Shown in pieces: positions 11,072 to 18,761 of a stretch of DNA of 38,270 nt. The first letter of the stretch is position 1. The number at the start of each line of letters is the position of its first letter. Source of the stretch: Alphaproteobacteria bacterium (lineage in GTDB: Bacteria; Pseudomonadota; Alphaproteobacteria; UBA11222); the NCBI GenBank assembly GCA_009693835.1, contig SHWM01000011.1:7501-45770 (forward strand), in the 5' to 3' direction. A program made the translations under genes and the position numbers. Under the pieces are notes generated by a model, which ran no database searches, was not told the DNA's origin, and saw only the letters and a program-made list of their open reading frames with translations.

Positions 11072-12165
11072 ATGGAAGAGACTATCACTAAGCTTGAAGA
11101 GCGAACTTTCTACGAAGACGGCTCCGCGGAGGTGCCGCCCGAAGACATAGTCGCCTACAATGAACTTCGGTCTTGCGCAGGCCTATATAAAATGCACACG
11201 CAGGGTATATTAGAAATTCAGCCAGAATTCCAAAGAGATATTGTTTGGTAGGGGCCAGATAAAACACGCTTTATCGATCCTTTGATAAAACAACTCCCAA
11301 TTCCAAGTATGTGTTTTGCCATGGACCATAAGGCACAAAAGTGGATGGTCATTGATGGCCTTCAGCGTATTTCGACAATTGTAAAGTTTCTTGAAGGCGG
11401 TGATTGGAGGCTCTCACAAGTGGATGACATAGAGCCCGAAATTTCAGGTAAGTCGGTAGCCTTGATAAAAAATTCACGTGGACCGATTCACCAGTATTAT
11501 ACGCGAGTGGAAAACCTCTCAATTCCAGTAACGGTACTTAGATGTGATTTCAAAAAAAATCCCACTTGGACTATTTATTTACGATATTTCATCGCCTCAA
11601 TACAGGCGGCATGAAACTGAACAACCAGGAAATACGTAACTGCATTTATGGAGGGGCATTTAATAATCTTCTTAAGGAACTAGATAAGCTCCCTTCATGG
11701 CGACGGTTGAACAAAATGCAGGGCCAGCAGTCTTACCGTTTTACTAAGCAGGAGATTATGCTCCGTTTTTTTGCTTTTATGGATGAGCGGCGTCATTATG
11801 AGGGTCATCTAGCAAAATTTCTAAATGCGTATATGCATTCGCACCAGAATGATGCAGAAAATTGGATTAGTGGGAAGCGCCAATTATTTATCGATACGGC
11901 CGAGATTGCTTCCAAGGTGGTTAAGAATGCATTGGGGGGAGATGCCCATCCAAAACTAAAAGTTACTATACTCGAAGCACTGTTGGTTGGGATCGGAGTG
12001 AATCTCCCGAAAATAAAGGATGTCACGGAGATACAATTGGTGAACTCTTTTCGTGAGCTACTTTTCCATCCGGAATTTTCCGATGGGGCACTGAGGGAGG
12101 GACTTTCCAAGAAGCGGCGCGTAACGGAGCGGTTAAAAACAGCAATCAGAATATTCGCCGCCTAA
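11072..12165 (+). pseudogene. Broken DUF262 (ParB/Srx-like) protein gene
   Basis: The remnant matches single-domain DUF262 proteins, related to the N-terminal NTPase-nuclease half of GmrS/GmrD and SspE-type defence proteins. The first part reads EIQPEFQRDIVW, then DKTRFIDPLIKQLPIPSM and VIDGLQRIST (a variant of the DGQQR motif); the second part has FHRLNTGGMKLNNQEIRNC. Two lesions separate them. A TAG at 11249-11251 follows IVW, where Ser (TCG) would be one base away. A lost A in the A8 run at 11552-11559 is the other; restoring A9 gives a continuous DFKKKSHLDYLFTIFHR. No C-terminal HNH (DUF1524) domain is present. The stretch is AT-rich and uses codons unlike its neighbours. The HEPN-like gene follows after four bases, so the two formed one module. 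Confidence 0.85.
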
Positions 12166-12169
12166 ATCC

Positions 12170-12697
12170 ATGATTGGGCGCGGCCACATTTTAGAAACTC
12201 TCACAATCCTTGATAAAAAATATAATTCTGCGGTTGGAGTGAAAGAGCCCCTTTTGTATTCGAAACTTGCGATCATTGAGTTATGTGGATGGATAGAAGA
12301 ATCTATGGATGATATCGTTATTCGCTGCGCTCGGCGTCATTTAAAAAACAATGACAACATTAAATATGTAAAAAATGAGATCGTAAAAAGGACTTATGGA
12401 TTTCAATACGAATTGCATTTCAGGCGCATGCTCATCCAGTTGCTGGGTATCATTAATGTCGAAAGAATTGAGAAGAACATCGATATAAATAAGCGAGAAA
12501 AATTTAAGGCAACACTAAATACGTTAAAAGATCCGCGTAATTCAGGTGCACATCCCCATGTTAAGGGCATACTGCGACATATTGATACGCCTTCAGTTAC
12601 GCTCGGCCATTTTGTGTCCCTCTACGAGGGGCTTATCGAATTTGATGCTATACTGAAAAAACAAAATCTTAGGAGTGTTGGGCGTAAGGAAAATTGA
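12170..12697 (+). CDS. HEPN-like protein (putative RNase of a DUF262-HEPN pair)
   Basis: This 175-residue, mainly helical protein has LKDPRNSGAHPH near residues 119-130. R123 and H128 form the R-x4-H signature of HEPN ribonucleases, with the usual Asn after Arg. An earlier helix (LLYSKLAIIELCGWIEESMD, about 28-47) fits the first HEPN helix. HEPN proteins commonly act as RNA-cutting toxins or effectors in defence and toxin-antitoxin modules. The start lies four bases after the DUF262 stop, so the two were one transcription unit. The frame is intact although its partner is broken. Composition is AT-rich, as in the partner, indicating transfer. The exact HEPN subfamily is not recognised, and assignment rests on the motif and context. 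Confidence 0.7.
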   Translation: MIGRGHILETLTILDKKYNSAVGVKEPLLYSKLAIIELCGWIEESMDDIVIRCARRHLKNNDNIKYVKNEIVKRTYGFQYELHFRRMLIQLLGIINVERIEKNIDINKREKFKATLNTLKDPRNSGAHPHVKGILRHIDTPSVTLGHFVSLYEGLIEFDAILKKQNLRSVGRKEN

Positions 12698-12753
12698 GGA
12701 CATAACCAAAGGCGTGCCTCTAAAATGCCGCACACAAAACCAATGAGGTTCCC

Positions 12754-13902
12754 ATGATCGCGCTGAAATCCGGATGGATGGATGAAGAGCTGGAAATATT
12801 TTCAGACAGCGTACGCAAATTCTTTGAGCGCGAAGCCGTGCCGCATAATGAGCGCTGGAGCAAGGCGGGCATCATCGACCGCAGCTTCTGGAACAAGGCG
12901 GGCGATGCAGGCCTGCTGTGCGTCACCATCCCGGAGGAATATGGCGGTGCTGGCGGCGGTTTCCGGCATGAGGCGGTGATCACGCAGCAGGAGCAGTGGA
13001 CGCATTTTTCAGGCTGGGGCAATGGCGTGCATAGCGGCATCTGCGCACCCTATATTCTGGGCTATGGCACGGAGGAACAGAAAAAGCGCTGGCTGCCGAA
13101 AATGGCCACGGGCGAACTGGTCTGCGCCATCGCCATGACCGAACCGGGCACGGGTTCCGATCTGCAGGCGGTGCGCACCACGGCAAAGCGCGATGGTAAC
13201 AGCCTGGTGATCAACGGTCAGAAGACCTTCATCACCAATGGCCAGCATGCCGATCTGATCATTGTGGTGTGCAAGACGGGCGATGCGGCGGGCGGCGCCA
13301 AAAATATTTCATTGGTGATGGTGGAGGCCGATTCACCCGGTTTCCGTCGCGGGCGCAATCTGGACAAGGTGGGCCTGCACGCCGCCGACACCTCTGAACT
13401 GTTTTTCGATGACGTGCGTGTGCCTGCCGATTATGTGCTGGGCGGCGATGAGGGGCGCGGCTTTTACCAGCTGATGCAGCAATTGCCGCGTGAGCGGCTG
13501 ATCATTGCCGTCGGCGCCGTTGCGGGCATGGAGGCGGCGATCGACGTGACGGTCGATTATGTCAAACAGCGCAAGGCGTTCGGCAAGGCGCTGCTGGATT
13601 TTCAGAATACGCAGTTTGTGCTGGCCGACTGCAAGGCCGAGGCGGTGGTTGCGCGCACCTTTCTGGATGAATATATCACGCGGCTCGGGCGCGGCGAACT
13701 GACGCCGGAAGAAGGCGCCATCGCCAAACTCTGGACCTGCGAAACCCAGTGCCGGGTGGTCGATAAATGCCTGCAACTGTTTGGAGGCTACGGCTATATG
13801 ATGGAATATCCCATAGGCCGCATGTATGCCGATGCACGTGTACAGCGCATCTATGGCGGCACCAGCGAAATCATGCGCCTGCTGATTGCGCGCGCACTGT
13901 AA
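12754..13902 (+). CDS. Acyl-CoA dehydrogenase (LCAD/IVD-type active site)
   Basis: This 382-residue flavoprotein has the normal length and layout of short/medium-chain acyl-CoA dehydrogenases. AIAMTEPGTGSDLQAVRTTA binds FAD, KAFGKALLDFQNTQF lies in the C-terminal helices, and QLFGGYGYMMEYPIGRMYAD and IYGGTSEIMRLLIA close the protein. The usual C-terminal catalytic Glu is Gly here (YGG rather than YEG). A Glu occurs instead in PRERLIIAVGA, the position used as base by isovaleryl- and long-chain acyl-CoA dehydrogenases, so substrates of that class are likely. The ATG at 12754 follows a GAGG by about 6 bases. The gene probably runs with the flavin monooxygenase 14 bases downstream. Confidence 0.93.
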   Translation: MIALKSGWMDEELEIFSDSVRKFFEREAVPHNERWSKAGIIDRSFWNKAGDAGLLCVTIPEEYGGAGGGFRHEAVITQQEQWTHFSGWGNGVHSGICAPYILGYGTEEQKKRWLPKMATGELVCAIAMTEPGTGSDLQAVRTTAKRDGNSLVINGQKTFITNGQHADLIIVVCKTGDAAGGAKNISLVMVEADSPGFRRGRNLDKVGLHAADTSELFFDDVRVPADYVLGGDEGRGFYQLMQQLPRERLIIAVGAVAGMEAAIDVTVDYVKQRKAFGKALLDFQNTQFVLADCKAEAVVARTFLDEYITRLGRGELTPEEGAIAKLWTCETQCRVVDKCLQLFGGYGYMMEYPIGRMYADARVQRIYGGTSEIMRLLIARAL

Positions 13903-13916
13903 CAGGAGGGCCTCCC

Positions 13917-15011
13917 ATGCCAGTTGAGCCTATCCGATTCGGCTGGTTTGTGCCGACTTCGGGCGACACCACCGCCATTGGCAATCCCGCCGCGGATATT
14001 CCGCCCGGCATTGAACTGTTCGAGCGGGTGGCGCAGGCTGCCGAGAAGGCCGGGTTTGAATATGCACTCGTGCCGGTGCAGACCGCCTGTTATGAGGCGT
14101 GGATTTCCTGCGCCATGATGGTGGCCAAAACCAGCCGCCTGAAAATGCTGGTGGCGGCGCGGCCCGGTTTTATCGCCCCCACCCTGACGGCCAAGATGAT
14201 CACCACCTTTGACCAGCTTTCCAAAGGCCGCATCTATATCAATCTGATTGCGGGCGGCAGTGCGTCAGAAATGGCGGCGGATGGCTGTTTCATGGATCAT
14301 GATACACGGTTTGAGGTGATGGATGAAACCGTTGCCCTGATGAAACGGGTGTGGACCGAAAAGCTGCCGGTCACGCACCGGGGAAAATATTTTCATGTCG
14401 AAAACGCCCAGGTCCTGCCGCGGCCCTATCAGCTCCCGCATCCCCCATTTTTTTTGGGCGGCATGTCGGAGGCGGCGCGCGAAGTGTCCGCGAAACATGC
14501 GGATGTGCATCTGTTCTGGGGCGACACGCCGGAGGTGATTGCTTCTGAAATTGCCGATATCCGCCAACGCGCAGCGCGATATGGGCGTGGCGATAAAATT
14601 GGTTTTGGCATGCGCCTGCAAATCATCGTCCGTGAACAGGAAAAGGACGCCTGGGCTGCGGCGGAACATCTGATCTCTAGCGCCAGTGATAATTTCAGGC
14701 ACATGATCGAGGAGTTGTGGGAACAAAGCGAATGCAATGCGCGGATGAAGCAACTGGGTAAAAGGGATGGTTACATGCTGGCCCCGCATTTGTGGAGCGG
14801 CATCACCACGGTTCGCCCCGGCGCAGGTGTGGCGGTCGTGGGAAATCCGCAGCAGGTGGCGGACACGCTGCAACAATTCGTGGATGTGGGCTGCACGGAT
14901 TTTTGTCTGTCAGGCTATCCGCATGATGTGGCGGCGGAACAGTTTGGACGTCTGGTCATGCCTTTTTTCAGAAACAGGGAAAAAGCGCAGACAGCGCTGG
15001 TCTCTGCCTGA
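13917..15011 (+). CDS. SsuD-like FMNH2-dependent monooxygenase (LLM class)
   Basis: This 364-residue protein belongs to the bacterial-luciferase-like family and resembles alkanesulfonate monooxygenase SsuD (about 380 residues). The similarity is seen in FGWFVPTSGD at the N-terminus, the Cys in QTACYEAW matching the SsuD active-site Cys region, ARPGFIAPTLTAKM, INLIAGGSASEMAADG, HPPFFLGGMSEAAREV and the C-terminal FCLSGYPH. Such enzymes use reduced FMN from a separate reductase, and none is visible nearby. The start at 13917 is chosen over the longer frame because AGGAGG lies 8 bases upstream and the SsuD match begins there. With the convergent TauD-like gene it hints at organosulfonate use, but the ABC transporter genes typical of ssu/tau operons are missing. 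Confidence 0.87.
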   Translation: MPVEPIRFGWFVPTSGDTTAIGNPAADIPPGIELFERVAQAAEKAGFEYALVPVQTACYEAWISCAMMVAKTSRLKMLVAARPGFIAPTLTAKMITTFDQLSKGRIYINLIAGGSASEMAADGCFMDHDTRFEVMDETVALMKRVWTEKLPVTHRGKYFHVENAQVLPRPYQLPHPPFFLGGMSEAAREVSAKHADVHLFWGDTPEVIASEIADIRQRAARYGRGDKIGFGMRLQIIVREQEKDAWAAAEHLISSASDNFRHMIEELWEQSECNARMKQLGKRDGYMLAPHLWSGITTVRPGAGVAVVGNPQQVADTLQQFVDVGCTDFCLSGYPHDVAAEQFGRLVMPFFRNREKAQTALVSA

Positions 15012-15023
15012 GCGCTCCACCCC

Positions 15024-15049
15024 GCCGGAAGCGGCCAGCCATTTCCGGC
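15024..15049. terminator. Hairpin between convergent genes
   Basis: GCCGGAA at 15024-15030 pairs with TTCCGGC at 15043-15049 around a 12-base loop, between the converging SsuD-like and TauD-like genes. No clear U-tract follows on either strand, so it is only a candidate bidirectional terminator. Confidence 0.4.
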
Positions 15050-15084
15050 TTCCTCATGCGTGCCCCTATCGTGTGTGCAGCGGC

Positions 15085-15996
15085 TCAGTTCGGCCGGTAG
15101 TGGGGCACGTCATCGCTGTTGACGGTGACCCGCTGCATGGTGCGGGTCTGCGGGAAATAATCCGCAATCGCGCGGTGCTGGGTGCTGCGATTGTCCCAGA
15201 ACGCGATCGAGTTTACTTCCCATTTGAAGCGCACATGAAATTCCGGCGTCTCGATATGGCAGTACAGGAAATCCAGCACGGCCATGCTTTCCTTTGGCTT
15301 CATGCCCATGATTTTGGTGGTGAACACACTGTTCACAAAAATCCCGGTGCGGCCCGACAGGGGGTGGGTGCGCAACACCGGATGCACGGCGTTTGGGCGC
15401 AGGTCCTTTTCATTTTTCGGGCGGCCAAAGACATGCTCGCTGCCATGTTCGGCCTCGAGGCCCGAAAGGAAATGCCGCCATTTGTCAGACAGGCCCTCAT
15501 AGGCCGCATGCATGCTGGCGAATTCGGTGTCGCCGCCCGCATCCGGCATGGCCCTGGCAATCAGGATTGAGCCAAGATTGGGCGTCTTTTCAAAGGTCAC
15601 ATCGGAGTGCCAGGCGCTGGCGGAATATTGCGCCTTTTCATCGGAATGCAGCTCCAAAATTTCGGGATGGCCTTCCGGCCCGGGAATAACCGGATGCACA
15701 TGCAGCGGGCCAAAGCGGCGGCCAAAATCCTTATGCTGGTCCATGGTGATGTCCTGATCGCGGAAGAAGATCACCTGATTATCCACCAGCGCGTCATGAA
15801 TTTCCTGAAACGTCTGGTTGCCGAGCGGCTGGCGCAGATCCACGCCGCTGATTTCCGCGCCGAGCGCGGGCGACAGCCGGCGCACCTGGATGGTTTCATA
15901 GGCCGGGGCGGATTTTCCGGTGTCCGCCAGACGGAACTCGTTTTCCCAAATCCTGTTTGAGCCCTTCAGTACAGTCTGTGCAGGTTTCTGGTCCAT
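15085..15996 (-). CDS. TauD/TfdA-family 2-oxoglutarate dioxygenase
   Basis: This 303-residue Fe(II)/2-oxoglutarate dioxygenase has the family iron ligands: H130 and D132 in AWHSDVTF and the distal H274 in STQHRAIADY. R289 in TMQRVTV can bind the 2-oxoglutarate carboxylate. LGAEISGVDLRQPL and VIFFRDQDITMDQHKDFGRRFG are typical of TauD-like proteins near residues 45-95. Members hydroxylate taurine, 2,4-D or other small acids and release a leaving group. AGGAGC precedes the ATG. The neighbouring SsuD-like gene supports a sulfonate substrate, whereas the aromatic dioxygenase genes upstream suggest an aryloxy or aromatic acid; the sequence alone does not decide. Confidence 0.9.
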   Translation of the reverse strand: MDQKPAQTVLKGSNRIWENEFRLADTGKSAPAYETIQVRRLSPALGAEISGVDLRQPLGNQTFQEIHDALVDNQVIFFRDQDITMDQHKDFGRRFGPLHVHPVIPGPEGHPEILELHSDEKAQYSASAWHSDVTFEKTPNLGSILIARAMPDAGGDTEFASMHAAYEGLSDKWRHFLSGLEAEHGSEHVFGRPKNEKDLRPNAVHPVLRTHPLSGRTGIFVNSVFTTKIMGMKPKESMAVLDFLYCHIETPEFHVRFKWEVNSIAFWDNRSTQHRAIADYFPQTRTMQRVTVNSDDVPHYRPN

Positions 15997-16119
15997 TTTT
16001 CTGGCGCTCCTGTATTTCCGGTTCCCGAACGCTATCCGCCGTCCGGGTTAGCCTGTTTTGGGAAGTGTATGCCGGTTGCGGGTCATTTTACCAGGGCTAA
16101 ACCGGATTTGGCTTCAGCA

Positions 16120-16884
16120 TTACATCTCCATCGGTATCTTGAAATGCGCCTTCATGATGCGGTCGCGATGCGTGAGCAGCACCGGATCGATCGCTGCGCG
16201 CACGCCGTCGCTGATCCTTGAGAACATGGGCCGCATCGCGTCCGGCACCGGACAGATTTCATTGGGCGGCAGGTCGATGATACAGCTGAACGCCGCCCAA
16301 TAAAAATCCACGGGCGATATATTCTGACCCACAAAATACATGCTTCCCGCCGCCTGTTGCGCCTTCAGGCGTTTGGTCAGCAAATTCAAGGTCGCGATCA
16401 CCCGGTTGTCCCCCTGCGCCGCCTCCTCGGGAGAAAATCCGTATTTCTCGCCCATTTTAATCATCGGCTCCGGAGCTTTGCCGGAAGACAGGGCCGGGGC
16501 GAACATGCTCAAACGGCGATTCCAGCCAAGCCCCTGGCGTCCGCATATTTCATGCGAAAGCCCCATTATCTGAACCCGCTCCTCGCGAGACTCTGGCAGC
16601 AGTGGTTTTTGCGGCGCCAGCCGCTCAATCAGGAACAGAATATCATCCCAGCGGTCGATGGGCTTTTCCTTGTTCCAGGCGACCACCGGGGCGCTGTTGG
16701 CGCCCGACCAGTTGACGATCTCCTCGTTCGCGCCACCGCCCTGCCAGAGCGCCGCCTTGAGGGTCAGCCCCTTATATTCCATCATCGCCTTGGCGGCCTG
16801 GCCCCACGGGCTTGGCCCGCCCTTGACCACAACGATACGAAGGCCGTCACTTTTAATAAGCTCTTCCGGACTGACAAATTGCAT
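16120..16884 (-). CDS. Glutathione S-transferase-like protein
   Basis: This 254-residue protein has a thioredoxin-like N-terminal domain: LRIVVVKGGPSPWGQAAKAM, then GANSAPVVAWNKEKPIDRWDDILFLIE, which carries the conserved proline of the glutathione-binding loop. A helical C-terminal domain follows. Ser in SPWGQ is at the position of the catalytic Ser/Cys of many bacterial GSTs. The protein is longer than ordinary GSTs (about 200-220). GGGGGA precedes the ATG. It lies about 85 bases downstream of the ring-hydroxylating dioxygenase genes on the same strand, so a role in processing an aromatic or halogenated intermediate is plausible but unproven. Confidence 0.75.
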   Translation of the reverse strand: MQFVSPEELIKSDGLRIVVVKGGPSPWGQAAKAMMEYKGLTLKAALWQGGGANEEIVNWSGANSAPVVAWNKEKPIDRWDDILFLIERLAPQKPLLPESREERVQIMGLSHEICGRQGLGWNRRLSMFAPALSSGKAPEPMIKMGEKYGFSPEEAAQGDNRVIATLNLLTKRLKAQQAAGSMYFVGQNISPVDFYWAAFSCIIDLPPNEICPVPDAMRPMFSRISDGVRAAIDPVLLTHRDRIMKAHFKIPMEM

Positions 16885-16970
16885 GCTGTTTCCCCCTTTT
16901 TTGAATGTCGTTTTTGAGTCAGATGATTATTACCATGCGCGCGAGAATTTATCGACGGTTGCTTGTGGCA

Positions 16971-17465
16971 TCAGAGCGGATAGACCAGATAGCGTGGCAA
17001 CACCGATGTGTCCGTCACGGCTTTTTTTGACAGGAATTGCGCGCCGCCATCCGCCAGCTTGACCACATCTTCATAGACCCCTGCGGTCAGCACTTCTGAA
17101 CTACCGTTGTCTTCCGGCGTATAGATCACGGTGAAATTTGTATGCACCGCCACCGTGTCATGCGACAGCTTCGCGGCGTTGACGCGTTGGGTAAAATGGC
17201 GGGTGCGATAATCCTGAAAAGTGCCGGCCCATATTTTGGTGATATAGGTAACCCGGTCCTGCAGGCGGGCATAACAATCGTCCATGATCAGCGCCAGGGG
17301 CAAATTACGCTCAACACTTTCCTGGGTGGTGCAGATATAGGACGCATCCGGCGCTTCGGCAAAAGTCTCCAGCCAGCCCGGTATATTCTTGCTGTCCAGT
17401 GCGTAAATATAACGGGTTTGCAGCTCATCGATCAGGAACAGGTCCTGCGCCGTCAGCGCCTTCAT
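16971..17465 (-). CDS. Aromatic-ring-hydroxylating dioxygenase, beta subunit
   Basis: This 164-residue protein has the SnoaL-like cone fold of Rieske dioxygenase small subunits. It shows LFLIDELQTRYIYALDSK near the N-terminus, MDDCYARLQDRVTYITKIWAGTFQDY in the middle and RHFTQRVNAAKL after it. Beta subunits are structural and hold the alpha3beta3 hexamer together. The ATG overlaps the stop codon of the alpha-subunit gene by four bases (ATGA), indicating translational coupling and a 1:1 complex. Confidence 0.9.
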   Translation of the reverse strand: MKALTAQDLFLIDELQTRYIYALDSKNIPGWLETFAEAPDASYICTTQESVERNLPLALIMDDCYARLQDRVTYITKIWAGTFQDYRTRHFTQRVNAAKLSHDTVAVHTNFTVIYTPEDNGSSEVLTAGVYEDVVKLADGGAQFLSKKAVTDTSVLPRYLVYPL

Positions 17466-18646
17466 AGAGCCTGCCTTTCAAAACCCATCGTGCGGCGGTA
17501 ATATTCCCAGCGCGGCAGATTGCCGGCCTCGTCATTCTGTTTGAATTCCTGCTCAAGGCTATCCGGATCTTTCACGCCTTTCTGAAAGGTCACAACCCCC
17601 GGCGTATGGTTGCCGATATGCACGCGGTGAAATACAGACGCGTCCTCCATGCTGACCAGCCCGCAGGGGCCAAGCAGATTGGAGGACTGCCGCAGCCGGT
17701 GTTTTTCCATTTCGGCGTCATCGTCCAGATGCGAGAAATAGGCGTAATGCACCTCTGTCTCATTGACGTTGAGCGGTATCGCAAAACGCAGACTGATCAC
17801 GTCCATGTGGCTGGTGGCGATAAAGGTGGGGAACAGCTGAGCCAGACGCGACCCGCGCGTGGGGTCGGAACCGCGAAACGCGACAACGGAGGGATCTTTC
17901 AGAAGGGTGTTTTTTGGGGCGACGGTCATGGAGGATGTAAAAATTACATGGCCATGCTGACGCGTGGCGTATTGCCGCCCGGCCCCGCCCTGCCAGTTCA
18001 ACATGCGAAACGCGCTATGCAGCAACGGCGCGTGATAGCCGTCATTGTCGTTATAGGCTTTCCAGTTGGTGCGGTAGCGTACTTTCTGATAGCCCAGCAA
18101 TTTCAGACGCCCATCAACGCCAAGCGCTTCCTTGAGGCCGCTCTGCGCGTCTTCCAGCCATGTATCCAGATCCGGCGTCAGAGGACTGAAGGTCACAAAG
18201 ATCAGTCCGTAAAACATCTCCATGCGCGGCTGCGCCAGCGGAAAATCTTTACGCTGGAAGCCGGGCGCGAATTCCGCTTCAGCCGGACATCCCACCAGAT
18301 CACCGCTGGCGCTGAACAGCCAGCGGTGATACGGGCATTCAAATTCGGTCTTGTTACCGGCGGTGGCCGTTTCAAGCTGGTTGCCGCGGTGTGCGCAGGC
18401 GTTAAAGAATACGTGGACCCTGCCTTCCATATCGCGATTGATGATCAGGGGCACTTTGCCGAGAGAAAAGGTCTTGAAATCGCCAGGTTTGGGAACTTCG
18501 CTTTCATGCGCCACCGGGTGCCATTCCGGGCCGTAAAAAATCCGCTTCAGCTCTTCCTCGAATATATCAGGGCGGATAAAGACTTCCTTGGGGACTTCAT
18601 TTGTGTGTGCGGGCCACAAAACGCCCTGATTCACAGTAAGTGTCAC
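17462..18646 (-). CDS. Aromatic-ring-hydroxylating dioxygenase, alpha subunit (Rieske)
   Basis: This 394-residue catalytic subunit adds both atoms of O2 to an aromatic ring. The Rieske [2Fe-2S] ligands are C84-x-H86 and C104-x2-H107. The mononuclear iron site shows D202-G-Y-H205-A-P-L-L-H210, with D202 bridging to the Rieske centre of the next subunit. It is shorter than BenA or NdoB (about 450). The start is GTG at 18646 behind a GGGGGG run. The BenD-like dehydrogenase is divergent just upstream, suggesting benzoate or a related aromatic acid as substrate. No ferredoxin or reductase component is encoded in the window, so electrons must come from elsewhere. Confidence 0.92.
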   Translation of the reverse strand: MTLTVNQGVLWPAHTNEVPKEVFIRPDIFEEELKRIFYGPEWHPVAHESEVPKPGDFKTFSLGKVPLIINRDMEGRVHVFFNACAHRGNQLETATAGNKTEFECPYHRWLFSASGDLVGCPAEAEFAPGFQRKDFPLAQPRMEMFYGLIFVTFSPLTPDLDTWLEDAQSGLKEALGVDGRLKLLGYQKVRYRTNWKAYNDNDGYHAPLLHSAFRMLNWQGGAGRQYATRQHGHVIFTSSMTVAPKNTLLKDPSVVAFRGSDPTRGSRLAQLFPTFIATSHMDVISLRFAIPLNVNETEVHYAYFSHLDDDAEMEKHRLRQSSNLLGPCGLVSMEDASVFHRVHIGNHTPGVVTFQKGVKDPDSLEQEFKQNDEAGNLPRWEYYRRTMGFERQAL

Positions 18647-18690
18647 TTCGCCCCCCTGCCGCTTTCGGCCCTGAACGGCCCCGTAATCTG

Positions 18691-18719
18691 TTCAACATGC
18701 GCCATCTGTCGCCTATACT
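18691..18719 (+). promoter_or_regulatory. Candidate sigma-70 promoter for the BenD-like gene
   Basis: TTCAAC at 18691-18696 and TATACT at 18714-18719 are separated by 17 bases and match the -35 and -10 consensus at 4 and 5 of 6 positions. The start codon lies about 40 bases downstream. The 110-base gap serves the divergent dioxygenase operon too. Confidence 0.45.
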
Positions 18720-18761
18720 GTATGTCTGAAAAGCAAGGGGCGCAATCACCGGGAGATGACC

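Noticed and set aside
3300..11560. Idea that both split genes are only sequencing errors
   Set aside because: Each homopolymer slip could be an error, but each gene also carries a separate nonsense codon, which is unlikely as a read error; real decay is the better reading, though raw reads were not available.
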